In this document: positions 5,888 through 12,860 of the stretch, piece after piece | How positions within the stretch are numbered: position 1 is the stretch's first letter | Layout: every line of letters begins with the position of its first letter | DNA from: Bacillus sp. AFS037270 | GTDB lineage: Bacteria; Bacillota; Bacilli; Bacillales_B; DSM-18226 | Length of the DNA stretch: 12,860 nucleotides | Direction: 5' to 3' | Assembly: GCF_002585305.1 (NCBI RefSeq) | Contig: NZ_NUNF01000019.1 | Span: 194,681-207,540 of the forward strand | Notes under the pieces: generated by a model | The model's input: the letters and a program-made list of their open reading frames with translations, nothing else | Told to the model about the DNA's origin: nothing | Databases searched by the model: none | Made by a program: the position numbers and the translations under genes

Positions 5888-6928
5888 TTAACTCACACTG
5901 CTTACCTTATTTCGGCCGTGATGCTTGGACTGGTACAATCCCTCGTCAACACGGCTTAATAAAGAATCAATCGTGTCATCCGGCAAAAATTCTGTAACGC
6001 CAAAGCTGGCTGTTAATCTTCCTACAATATGGAAATTATGCGTGGCAACCGTTTCTCGCAAAAGTTCCGCTAGGTTAATAGCTCCCTGCCCTGTCACAGT
6101 AGGAAGGATAATAAATTCCTCCCCGCCCCATCGACCAAACCATTCTCTAGCTGCAAGGTTACTTTGGATTAAATCAGCTAGCTCAATTAATATAGCATCC
6201 CCAACTTTATGGCCATACTGATCATTAATCATTTTAAAATGATCAATATCGAAAAAAATCACGGAAAATGTGATATTCATTTCTTTAGAATCTTTCAATT
6301 TTTGTTCAAACCATCCGTCGATTTGATGGCGGTTAGCAATTCCAGTTAATGAATCTAAATAGGCATGCTTTTTAAACAGTTGGGCTTCTGCATATACTTT
6401 AAAAATGTGCTGGGCACAATAAAGAACGACGATATAAACAAAATTTGCGAAATAGTATTGAAATAAAGAATCCATTGATTCAGTTGATAGCCTGTTAAAA
6501 TAAGTAAGACCATCTACCAGAGTAAGCAGAAAAATAAAAATAGAGAAGGTAAGCCCTTTCTTAACTCCTAATGTTAAGAAGATAAATACGATATAAATGG
6601 GCATCCATACAATAAAGTCTCCTAGTGATCCGCCGCTTGGGAGTAAATAGTGAGCAACCGTGTCAAAAAAAGTAACAATATGGTAGACCGTTATTAAAGC
6701 CAAACATGAATATTCTATAAACTTAACCCAACGCCTTTTGATTAATAATACCCAGCTCAAAAAAAGCCAAATGGTGAGGGAGTTGTTAATGATAAAATTC
6801 ATTTTATATTCGTTATATCCATTTTGCATGACAGTATTTAAGATAAGAGCGATTACAATTAACGGAACAATCCAGAGATAGACACCTCTCTTAAGATCGG
6901 CAAGTGATTCAAACTGTTTTTTCTTCAA
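5888..6928 (-). CDS. Membrane-bound diguanylate cyclase (six-helix sensor plus GGDEF)
   Basis: A 346-residue protein. Residues about 16-176 hold six hydrophobic helices (near 16-31, 44-63, 68-90, 105-121, 124-141 and 155-176), a membrane sensor of unknown ligand. The GGDEF domain follows: LDSLTGIANR (191-200), FFDIDHFKMIND with metal-binding Asp227, and the active-site GGEEF at 268-272, which predicts an active cyclase making c-di-GMP from two GTP. The inhibitory RxxD site expected just before GGEEF is replaced by AxxE (259-262), so product inhibition through that site is unlikely. There is no EAL domain. c-di-GMP in Bacillus affects motility and matrix production. The start is TTG with AGGGAG 8 nt upstream; a stop codon closes the frame just above. 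DgcK is the nearest functional analogue I know, but orthology is not shown. Confidence 0.88.
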   Translation of the reverse strand: MKKKQFESLADLKRGVYLWIVPLIVIALILNTVMQNGYNEYKMNFIINNSLTIWLFLSWVLLIKRRWVKFIEYSCLALITVYHIVTFFDTVAHYLLPSGGSLGDFIVWMPIYIVFIFLTLGVKKGLTFSIFIFLLTLVDGLTYFNRLSTESMDSLFQYYFANFVYIVVLYCAQHIFKVYAEAQLFKKHAYLDSLTGIANRHQIDGWFEQKLKDSKEMNITFSVIFFDIDHFKMINDQYGHKVGDAILIELADLIQSNLAAREWFGRWGGEEFIILPTVTGQGAINLAELLRETVATHNFHIVGRLTASFGVTEFLPDDTIDSLLSRVDEGLYQSKHHGRNKVSSVS

Positions 6929-6936
6929 ATGATCAT

Positions 6937-6963
6937 CTCCCTAACTAATCAGCAATGATTAGT
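6937..6963 (-). promoter_or_regulatory. Inverted repeat abutting the cyclase ribosome binding site
   Basis: ACTAATCA (6944-6951) and TGATTAGT (6956-6963) form a perfect 8-bp inverted repeat with a 4-nt gap. It ends one base from the AGGGAG ribosome binding site (6937-6942). It could be an operator or a leader hairpin; no T-tract follows, so it is not a terminator. Confidence 0.4.
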
Positions 6964-7241
6964 CCAGCCCAAGAGTTCTTTAAAACTGATATCTGCTTGT
7001 CACCATTCCTTAAATTTACAGTCTGTACATTCTTATTTTAAATGAAATGGTCTGATTTTGATATAGGATTTATACCATTTGTCTTGGTGCATTTTGACTA
7101 TTTCATGATATTTTTAGTCCATCAAATCTTCTACCGCGGATGAATTATTCCTTCTTTTAGAAATAATGGGTTCCAATGCAAATCTATGCATAACAATTGG
7201 GCCTAAAGCGAAATATATGTAATATTTTGATTGATATTTTT
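6964..7241. other. Divergent intergenic region with no recognised gene
   Basis: AT-rich sequence between the cyclase and DUF3231 genes. It must carry promoters for both, but I see no convincing -35/-10 pair. AAATGGT and ACCATTT form a 7-bp inverted repeat with a long (22-nt) gap around 7040-7080, too weak to interpret. Confidence 0.5.
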
Positions 7242-7251
7242 AGGAGGAATT

Positions 7252-8235
7252 ATGGAATTTAAACCAACAGCGGGAGAGATTTCGAATTTGTGGCAGTTTA
7301 TTATCGCCAATCAAGCTCACCTTTGTTTATTAGAATATTGGGATCATCACGCAGAGGATGAGGATTTAAAACGGATCCTAGAGCAATCAAAAAAAATAGC
7401 CACTCAAATCGTTGTTGATGGCCTTACATTATATAAAAAGGCAGGGTTTGCCCCGCCCATTGGATTCAGTTTGAAGAGTGACGTGACACAAGAGGTACCC
7501 CGGCTGATGTCTGATAAGCTAGTACTTTTTGTTCTTCATGTACTTTCCGAGTATGGTATATATGGGTACGGGTTAACCTTGGGAAAAACAGATTATCCGG
7601 AAGTTTTAACCTTTTTTGAGACATGCCTCAAAAACTCAACAGATCTTTATAGGATGATTACGGAAATTATTCATAAAAAGGGATACGGACATCAGCCTAT
7701 TTACATACCAGTAGTAAAAGAGCCAGAAATGATTGAGCATCATTCTTTTATGTCAGGCTGGTGGGGTGACCAACGTCAACTTAGTGGGATTGAAATCGAT
7801 AACCTTATTTTTAGCCTGCGAGGTGTAATCCTTGCGAAAACAATGTTTATGATATTTTCACAAATTGCTAAGGACCCTAAAGTTCAAAAATATTGCCGTA
7901 GAGGTAAAAATATAGCAGGAAAAAGAGTAGAAAGGTTTCAGTCCTTTAACACAGCTGAAAACCTCCCATTTCAAGCAACGTTTGAATCCGAGATTACGGA
8001 CTCTTCCATTTCTCCTTTTTCCGATCGTCTAATAATGTTTCAAGTCCTATCACTCGCACAAATTGCCATCGCTAGATATGGAAATGCCTTGAGCTTTGTC
8101 GTAAGAAGAGATTTGAGCAGTTTGTTTGGATTCTTAATTGTGGAAACCGGCACGTTTCTTGATGATGGGTTAAACTTAATGATTGAGTTTAAATGGCTGG
8201 AACAACCCCCAATGGCAACCCATAGAATAAAATAA
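7252..8235 (+). CDS. DUF3231 family protein (two-domain, ferritin-like helical)
   Basis: A 327-residue cytosolic protein of the DUF3231 family, common in spore-forming Bacillaceae and of unknown biochemical role. Two similar halves are visible: residues about 1-165, beginning FKPTAGEISNLW, and about 170-327, beginning QLSGIEIDNLIF. Each is helical with repeated acidic and His positions (EYWDHHAEDED near 25-35). The ending FKWLEQPPMATHR is typical of the family. AGGAGG (7242-7247) lies inside the longer frame that begins at TTG 7231, so the ATG at 7252 is the start. There is no signal peptide. Spore or stress association is suggested by family distribution only. The gene stands alone and is read opposite to both neighbours. 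Confidence 0.85.
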   Translation: MEFKPTAGEISNLWQFIIANQAHLCLLEYWDHHAEDEDLKRILEQSKKIATQIVVDGLTLYKKAGFAPPIGFSLKSDVTQEVPRLMSDKLVLFVLHVLSEYGIYGYGLTLGKTDYPEVLTFFETCLKNSTDLYRMITEIIHKKGYGHQPIYIPVVKEPEMIEHHSFMSGWWGDQRQLSGIEIDNLIFSLRGVILAKTMFMIFSQIAKDPKVQKYCRRGKNIAGKRVERFQSFNTAENLPFQATFESEITDSSISPFSDRLIMFQVLSLAQIAIARYGNALSFVVRRDLSSLFGFLIVETGTFLDDGLNLMIEFKWLEQPPMATHRIK

Positions 8236-8236
8236 C

Positions 8237-8353
8237 GCGGATACCTGCAAGAAAAAACCACAATATGAATTAATTGAAAATGCCGAACATGCTTATCCCT
8301 TTTTCCACAAACGGGTACCTGATATGCTGTCAAGCCTTTATTCGGACCTATAA
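8237..8353 (+). pseudogene. Orphan 3' end of a gene, no start codon
   Basis: Immediately after the DUF3231 stop, one plus frame reads as convincing protein for 38 codons (KKKPQYELIENAEHAYPFF and onward to SSLYSDL) and ends at TAA 8351-8353. The terminator stem begins 4 nt later, the normal layout for a gene end. No ATG, GTG or TTG lies upstream in frame, and a stop at 8228-8230 closes it, so the 5' part is missing. I do not recognise the family. It may be the remains of a gene deleted when the DUF3231 gene arrived. Chance coding-like sequence cannot be excluded. Confidence 0.35.
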
Positions 8354-8357
8354 AAAT

Positions 8358-8394
8358 GGCGTCGAACAACTAAACTAGTGTTCGACGCCTCTTT
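8358..8394. terminator. Two-way terminator between convergent genes
   Basis: GGCGTCGAACA and TGTTCGACGCC form a perfect 11-bp stem with a 10-nt loop (8358-8389). TCTTTTT follows on the plus strand and five T on the minus strand, so it serves the DUF3231 side and the TPR gene, whose stop codon is only a few bases away. Confidence 0.88.
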
Positions 8395-9774
8395 TTATCC
8401 TAAATGTTGATTCGAAGGTAAATGGTTCAATATTTGCTGATAGGCCGCTGCTTCCTTTACTAGTCCTTTAAATTGATACATTTTACTAATCTTACGGATG
8501 GGCGAAGGGTTCTGTGGCTGCAGCTCCATCTCCCAAGCGAAACAATCGATTGCTTTGTCATATTGTTTAAACTCCGCATAATAGTCGCCTAAAGTCATCA
8601 TCCGATCAGGATCCTCTACTAAGGCTGCCATTTCCTTTATTTTTCGAATAACCTCTGATGTTGGGAATACCATCTGAAACGATAAGAGTTTCTCCTCAAC
8701 AAAAGGAAGATCATACAAATCAAGCAGCTTAACCGACAATTGAAATAATTTCTCCTCCCATTGCTGATGAGGATGATTATCAGGCAGATGTTTTAATGCA
8801 AGAATCCAATCAGTAATATGAGCTAAGACAAAGTCAGGATCAGACTTTTCCCAAATCCGTTCTAACATGTCATCATAAGCCGATGGCAGGTCTTCAATAA
8901 ATGGGAATAAGCACAGAGCAGCTTTCTCCACCCTCCCATCCTGCAGCATTCTTTCTAGTGTGGGTTTTGCCTCAAGTAAGTAACTAAATGGATTAATATG
9001 GACATGACTTAAGAGGAGGATCCAGTCTTCCATAGTGATAAATTGTAAGGCTATTTCTGTATACTTTTCCACTTCGCCGGCATCCGGGAGTTCTAACCAC
9101 AGCAATAAGGCAACTAAACCATCTTGTTTTTTTAGAAGAAATTCTCTTTCCTTTTGTTGGGAACGATGTCTGAAACAGTGTAATTCCACAAATAGTGGAT
9201 CTTTTTCATAGAGAGAGGGTAAATCCTTGGAATGATAAATTAGGTGATAGGGATTGAATTCATGTGAATCCAAGCGTTCCTTTGCAGATTTTAATGACGG
9301 AGAAAAATCATGTAAGAGTTGTACTACTTGAAAGGATTTTAAAAATTTGCCGCTTCTTTTAAAGTGAAAATATACTTTATCTAATAGGCTGATTAGCTGT
9401 TCTTTTTCGTAAAAGGCGTCAAGTGTTGTGGCAATAAAGGCAACTTCCTGAAGCGGAAAATGGAGTTGCAGGTGGGAGAAAAGTTTACTTTTCGCAGGAA
9501 TCGTAACGGATAGATGAGGCATTAGTGCTGCTAAGACTGGATGGGAAGAATCAAGAACGATTCCCTCGGTAAAGACCTTTTGAATAAATGTACCTTCTTC
9601 CATATGATCAAGCTTAGCTCCATAAACTAAGGTGTTTTTATAATAGATTAGATACCATTTTTCATCAGTCTCGGTTAAAACCTCGAATACCTTGCTCCTT
9701 GCAAAAACTGCCCCGCGAGCAAGCGTCCCTTTTACCGTTTGTTTTTTAGCTTTAATCAAAATTTCACTACCCAT
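8395..9774 (-). CDS. TPR-containing protein of unknown function
   Basis: A 459-residue soluble protein. The N-terminal 70 residues (ILIKAKKQTVKGTLARGAVFARSKVFEVLTETDEKWYLIYYKN) look like a small beta-rich domain. The middle is long and helical, rich in Leu, His and Phe, without recognised motifs. Residues about 389-422 (LGDYYAEFKQYDKAIDCFAWEMEL) form a good tetratricopeptide repeat, and about 424-452 a second, weaker one. TPRs bind partner proteins, so a scaffold role is likely, but partner and pathway are unknown. A GTG at 9795 opens a longer frame, but AAGGGG (9784-9789) lies 9 nt before the ATG at 9774, which I take as the start. There is no signal peptide or membrane helix. The gene is monocistronic. 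Confidence 0.75.
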   Translation of the reverse strand: MGSEILIKAKKQTVKGTLARGAVFARSKVFEVLTETDEKWYLIYYKNTLVYGAKLDHMEEGTFIQKVFTEGIVLDSSHPVLAALMPHLSVTIPAKSKLFSHLQLHFPLQEVAFIATTLDAFYEKEQLISLLDKVYFHFKRSGKFLKSFQVVQLLHDFSPSLKSAKERLDSHEFNPYHLIYHSKDLPSLYEKDPLFVELHCFRHRSQQKEREFLLKKQDGLVALLLWLELPDAGEVEKYTEIALQFITMEDWILLLSHVHINPFSYLLEAKPTLERMLQDGRVEKAALCLFPFIEDLPSAYDDMLERIWEKSDPDFVLAHITDWILALKHLPDNHPHQQWEEKLFQLSVKLLDLYDLPFVEEKLLSFQMVFPTSEVIRKIKEMAALVEDPDRMMTLGDYYAEFKQYDKAIDCFAWEMELQPQNPSPIRKISKMYQFKGLVKEAAAYQQILNHLPSNQHLG

Positions 9775-9817
9775 TGCACTCGTCCCCTTCCTCACATGAC
9801 AACTGGTTCTTACCTAA

Positions 9818-9826
9818 AGTATATCA
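9818..9826 (-). promoter_or_regulatory. Extended -10 promoter of the TPR gene
   Basis: On the minus strand TGATATACT fits TGn-TATAAT with one mismatch (TATACT). The -35 is poor. It lies about 45 nt before the start codon. Confidence 0.42.
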
Positions 9827-9897
9827 CAAGTTTGAAAAAGAGGTGTTGAAACGGCATATGTAAAAAGGTGGTCACACAAACACAAAGCTGCGATTTT

Positions 9898-9938
9898 AAA
9901 AAATTAAAAGGGCCTACTTCTTTTATGAAGTAAAGCCC
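9898..9938 (-). terminator. Intrinsic terminator of the cysTWA operon
   Basis: GGGC and TACTTC (9910-9920) pair with GAAGTA and GCCC (9927-9938), with a small internal loop. On the minus strand the tail is TTTTAATTTTTT. It begins about 10 nt past the cysA stop codon. Confidence 0.78.
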
Positions 9939-9947
9939 AGCTTTAGC

Positions 9948-11018
9948 TTATATAGAATAATCTTCGGGGATAAACACTTTTAACTGCTTCGGTTTTACAT
10001 ATACCTCTTCACCTGTTTTTAGGTCGAGACTTCGAAAATATTCCTTGGTTAATTCAGCTTCTAAATAGTCGCCGGTATCTTTTCGAATTAATTCAACCTG
10101 GACCACCGCACCAATTTGATGGATATAGTTCACTTTTGCGGTTGCATAATCCTGCCGATATTCTCGTTTGATACTAATATCATGCGGCCTCGCATACCCA
10201 ACCGCTTCTGTATTAATAGTCTCAGCAAACTCAGGAGCATCGACCTCAAACTCACCATGCTGCAACTTTCCATTATGCAAGCGGCCTTTAAATAAATTCA
10301 CATTCCCTAAGAAGTGGTAGACAAACGGACTATTAGGCTGTTCGTATACTTCCTCGGGTGTGCCAATCTGTTCGATCTTCCCCTCGTTCATCACCACAAT
10401 TCGGTCGGCCACATCTAGAGCCTCCTCCTGATCATGGGTCACAAATATACTTGTAATTTGATAATCATCATGAAGCCTTCTAAGCCAACGGCGGAGATCT
10501 TTTCGGACCTTCGCATCCAAAGCTCCAAACGGTTCATCTAACAAAAGCACCTTTGGTTCGACGGCTAACGCTCTGGCCAGGGCGACTCGCTGCCGTTGTC
10601 CTCCTGATAAGTGGGAAGGATAACGATTGGCAAAAGCCTCTAGTTTTACTAGTTTCAATAATTCATTGACCTTTTCCTTTATTTCACTTTTAGAGGGTCT
10701 ATTTTTTCGCGGACGGACCTTTAAGCCGTAAGCAATATTATCGAAAACAGTCATGTGACGGAATAAGGCATAATGTTGAAAAACAAAGCCCACTTTGCGC
10801 TCTTTGGCACTCAATAGAGTAATATCTTCATCGCCAAACAGGATGACACCCTGGCTCGCTTCTTCAAGTCCTGCAATGATTCTTAAAAGAGAGGTTTTCC
10901 CTGATCCAGAAGGGCCGAGGAGTGCAACGAGTTCTCCGGTTTGAATGTCTAGATTAATATGTTCAAGGGCTTGAAAGCTGCCGAATGATTTAGAGATGTT
11001 ATTAATTTGAATGCTCAT
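9948..11018 (-). CDS. cysA: Sulfate/thiosulfate ABC transporter ATP-binding protein
   Basis: A 356-residue ABC ATPase that powers the CysT/CysW channel on the inner face of the membrane. Walker A is GPSGSGKT (35-42), the Q-loop is Gln81, the signature is LSGGQRQR (137-144), Walker B is VLLLDEP (157-163), the D-loop follows in GALD, and the switch His is His195 in FVTHDQEEA. Residues about 235-356 form a TOBE-type regulatory domain with [11 protein letters not shown], characteristic of CysA-like proteins. It is last in the operon: its ATG directly follows the cysW stop (TAAATG), and its ribosome binding site AGGGGG lies inside cysW, suggesting translational coupling. Molybdate or other anion import is the alternative, but the two separate permeases and the CysA-type C-terminus favour sulfate. 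Confidence 0.92.
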   Translation of the reverse strand: MSIQINNISKSFGSFQALEHINLDIQTGELVALLGPSGSGKTSLLRIIAGLEEASQGVILFGDEDITLLSAKERKVGFVFQHYALFRHMTVFDNIAYGLKVRPRKNRPSKSEIKEKVNELLKLVKLEAFANRYPSHLSGGQRQRVALARALAVEPKVLLLDEPFGALDAKVRKDLRRWLRRLHDDYQITSIFVTHDQEEALDVADRIVVMNEGKIEQIGTPEEVYEQPNSPFVYHFLGNVNLFKGRLHNGKLQHGEFEVDAPEFAETINTEAVGYARPHDISIKREYRQDYATAKVNYIHQIGAVVQVELIRKDTGDYLEAELTKEYFRSLDLKTGEEVYVKPKQLKVFIPEDYSI

Positions 11019-11906
11019 TTATGCTTCCCCCTCCATTTGTGCCATGGACTTATTTGCCTTCCACTCAATGATATTTTTTACAATTAACGTGATAATGGCG
11101 AACAGCGACATTAAAGATGCGACGGCAAAAGCTGCCGAAAATTGATATTCATTATATAAAATTTCAATGTGAAGCGGCATCGTGTTGGTCATACCGCGGA
11201 TATGTCCGGAGACAACCGATACTGCACCAAATTCTCCGATGGTACGGGCGGTACAAAGAATGACTCCATATAATAAGCCCCATTTCATATTCGGCAGGGT
11301 GACCAGCCAGAACGTTTTCCAGCCGCTTGCCCCTAACGTCATCGATGCCTCTTCATCGGCTGTTCCCTGTGTCTGCATTAACGGAATTAATTCTCGGGCT
11401 ACAAAAGGCAAGGTAATTAACAAAGTGGCAATCACAATTCCCGGAACAGCAAAGATGATTTTTATATCATGTGCCTGAAGCCAAGGACCAAATAATCCGT
11501 GACTACTGAATAACAAAACAAACACCAGACCTGCAATAACAGGTGAAATCGCAAACGGCAGGTCAATAATCGTAATCAACAGACTTTTTCCTTTAAAGTT
11601 AAACTTTGTGATTGCCCATGCTGCCGCAATACCAAAAATCGCATTAAGCGGAACGGCTATCACAGCGACTATCAGGGTTAATTTGATTGCCGCTATCGCA
11701 TCTGGACTGCTGATGGCTTCAAAAAATACCATGCTTCCTTTTTCAAAGGCTTTAATAAAAATAGCCACGAGTGGTAAAACCAGAAACAAACCTAAGAATC
11801 CGATCGCTAATGTAATCAATACATAACGAACCCAACGCGGTTCAGCTTCCTTACTGGATTTCTGTATCTGTGAACTTGAGTTTGGCAATGGAACATGTCC
11901 GGACAT
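11019..11906 (-). CDS. cysW: Sulfate/thiosulfate ABC transporter permease CysW
   Basis: A 295-residue inner-membrane permease with a polar N-terminal extension (1-25) and about six helices. The EAA loop, which docks the ATPase, is EEASMTLGASGWKTFWLVTLP (185 onward). ARTIGEFGAVSVVSGHIRG, after the loop, is typical of sulfate permeases. It pairs with CysT to form the channel. The ATG at 11906 is preceded by GGGGTG 6 nt upstream. The gap to cysT is 17 nt and to cysA none, so the three genes form one operon. The order cysT-cysW-cysA matches the classical sulfate operon. Confidence 0.92.
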   Translation of the reverse strand: MSGHVPLPNSSSQIQKSSKEAEPRWVRYVLITLAIGFLGLFLVLPLVAIFIKAFEKGSMVFFEAISSPDAIAAIKLTLIVAVIAVPLNAIFGIAAAWAITKFNFKGKSLLITIIDLPFAISPVIAGLVFVLLFSSHGLFGPWLQAHDIKIIFAVPGIVIATLLITLPFVARELIPLMQTQGTADEEASMTLGASGWKTFWLVTLPNMKWGLLYGVILCTARTIGEFGAVSVVSGHIRGMTNTMPLHIEILYNEYQFSAAFAVASLMSLFAIITLIVKNIIEWKANKSMAQMEGEA

Positions 11907-11923
11907 TATTTACACCCCATTAT

Positions 11924-12745
11924 TTAAATAAATTTTCGATTGGTCCACCATTGTAATAAGTTAATAACCAATAGCATGAAAAAGGAAAAGACAAGCATGA
12001 CGGCGGCGATGGCGGTTGCTCCCGCATAGTCATATTGTTCTAGCTTTGTCATAATTAACAGTGGGGTAATTTCTGTTTTCATCGGCATATTACCAGCAAT
12101 AAACACCACAGAACCATATTCACCCAGCGACCTTGCGAATGCTAAGGCAAAGCCAGTCAACGCGGCTGGCATCAGTTCAGGAAAGACCACTTTGATGAAA
12201 GTTTGAAGCCGGTTTGCACCTAAACTAGCTGAGGCTTCTTCAACTTCCTTATCCACGTTTTGTAAAACAGGCTGTACCGTTCGAACGACAAAGGGCAAGC
12301 CGATAAACATTAAAGCTACCGTAATGCCGAGAGATGTGAACGCCACTTTAAAGCTTAAAAATTGGCCAACCCAGCCATTTTCCGTATATAAGGTTGTTAA
12401 GGCGATACCTGCAATTGCGGTTGGCAAGGCAAAAGGCAAGTCTACGAGTCCATCAATGATCCGCTTGCCCGGAAATCGGTATCGGACAAGCACCCAAGCA
12501 ATTAAAACTCCAAAAATAACATTAATCGCTGCCGCCATAAGAGAGGCACCGACGCTTAGCTTATAAGATGCAACAACCCTTGGCTCGGAAATGGTTTGCC
12601 AAATTTTCTCCCAAGGGGCCGTCGCTGAATTGATAAAAATCATTGATAATGGCAAGATGACAAGAATGCTAATGTAGGTCATCGTAAATCCTAGCGACAG
12701 TCCGAAACCCGGCAATACGCCGGTTCGTTTCTTAAATAAACCCAT
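11924..12745 (-). CDS. cysT: Sulfate/thiosulfate ABC transporter permease CysT (CysU)
   Basis: A 273-residue inner-membrane permease, the first gene of the operon in this window. Six helices can be traced. The EAA loop is VEEASASLGANRLQTFIKVVFPEL (about 168 onward), followed by ARSLGEYGSVVFIAGNMP, the sulfate-permease signature. A longer frame begins at TTG 12763, but AAGGGG (12754-12759) lies 8 nt before the ATG at 12745, so I take the ATG. No substrate-binding protein gene (sbp or cysP type) is present in the 115 bp upstream. It must lie beyond the edge or elsewhere. Confidence 0.92.
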   Translation of the reverse strand: MGLFKKRTGVLPGFGLSLGFTMTYISILVILPLSMIFINSATAPWEKIWQTISEPRVVASYKLSVGASLMAAAINVIFGVLIAWVLVRYRFPGKRIIDGLVDLPFALPTAIAGIALTTLYTENGWVGQFLSFKVAFTSLGITVALMFIGLPFVVRTVQPVLQNVDKEVEEASASLGANRLQTFIKVVFPELMPAALTGFALAFARSLGEYGSVVFIAGNMPMKTEITPLLIMTKLEQYDYAGATAIAAVMLVFSFFMLLVINLLQWWTNRKFI

Positions 12746-12772
12746 GAGGTTGACCCCTTCCAATTTAGATAC

Positions 12773-12796
12773 AAAGGGAGCACGAATGCCCCCTTT
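12773..12796 (-). promoter_or_regulatory. Leader hairpin before cysT
   Basis: On the minus strand AAAGGGGGC pairs with GCTCCCTTT (9 bp with one G-T pair, loop ATTCGT). No T-tract follows on this strand, so it is not a plain terminator. It lies between the predicted promoter and the cysT ribosome binding site and could stabilise the mRNA or take part in control. On the plus strand it has five T but a stem mismatch. Confidence 0.45.
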
Positions 12797-12812
12797 TTCT
12801 AGAAGATAAGAA

Positions 12813-12841
12813 AGTATAAAATTTACTTCGAGAAATGTCCA
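12813..12841 (-). promoter_or_regulatory. SigA-type promoter of the cysTWA operon
   Basis: On the minus strand TGGACA (12836-12841), 17 nt, then TATACT (12813-12818) matches the SigA consensus at five of six positions in each box with optimal spacing. The start would be near 12806, giving a leader of about 60 nt. I see no clear CymR-type operator, though such sites are degenerate. Confidence 0.6.
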
Positions 12842-12860
12842 GCTCCAGGCGCCATCGGCT
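12826..12860. repeat. Edge of a probable dispersed Bacillaceae intergenic repeat
   Basis: The last 35 bases include CGAGAAATGTCCAGCTCCAG, which I recall as the start of a GC-rich, structured repeat scattered between genes in many Bacillaceae genomes. Its base composition differs sharply from the AT-rich leader beside it. The window ends before the fold can be seen. Confidence 0.45.

Noticed and set aside
7187..7215. TGCATAA followed 17 nt later by AAATATA as a SigG promoter for the DUF3231 gene
   Set aside because: The -10 matches CATACTA poorly; only the -35 half resembles the consensus.
7231..7251. TTG start seven codons upstream for the DUF3231 gene
   Set aside because: AGGAGG lies inside that extension and points to the ATG at 7252.
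8040..8369. Minus-strand frame opposite the end of the DUF3231 gene
   Set aside because: It is a shadow of the plus-strand gene and runs into the terminator; no ribosome binding site or family resemblance.

Overview
The window looks like chromosome of a low-GC, endospore-forming Bacillaceae (Bacillus/Neobacillus-like). The evidence is strong AGGAGG-type ribosome binding sites, TTG starts, a KinD-type sporulation kinase, an M4 neutral protease, a DUF3231 protein and cysTWA sulfate-transporter genes. Genes are mostly single transcription units closed by clear intrinsic terminators. I saw no rRNA, tRNA, CRISPR array, insertion sequence or phage module.

Layout. 1-333: a small His/Tyr/Gly-rich tandem-repeat protein on the minus strand. 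334-829: no protein gene, but a degenerate 161-bp tandem duplication. Each copy carries 11-bp phased heptads, a -10 box, a bulged hairpin, a conserved single-stranded linker and an intrinsic terminator, all on the plus strand. I read this as two paralogous small RNAs and consider it the most novel item here. 830-2473: secreted neutral metalloprotease (minus). 2694-3269: a two-helix membrane peptide and a 98-residue phospholipase A2-like protein (minus). 3543-5054: KinD-like sensor kinase (plus). 5144-5755: FMN-binding flavin reductase-like protein (minus). 5888-6928: membrane diguanylate cyclase (minus). 7252-8235: DUF3231 protein (plus), followed by an orphan 3' coding fragment and a two-way terminator. 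8395-9774: TPR-containing protein (minus). 9948-12745: cysT-cysW-cysA operon for sulfate/thiosulfate import (minus), read from a promoter at the right edge whose -35 box lies in what looks like a dispersed Bacillaceae repeat.

Functional themes. Sporulation and lifestyle control are represented by KinD, c-di-GMP synthesis and possible late mother-cell promoters before the His-rich and phospholipase-like genes. Nutrient acquisition is represented by the secreted protease and sulfate import. The sulfate importer is the only clear multigene operon, and its substrate-binding protein is not in the window. Four starts were moved to an internal ATG because the Shine-Dalgarno sequence lies inside or directly against the longest open frame (2873, 7252, 9774 and 12745).
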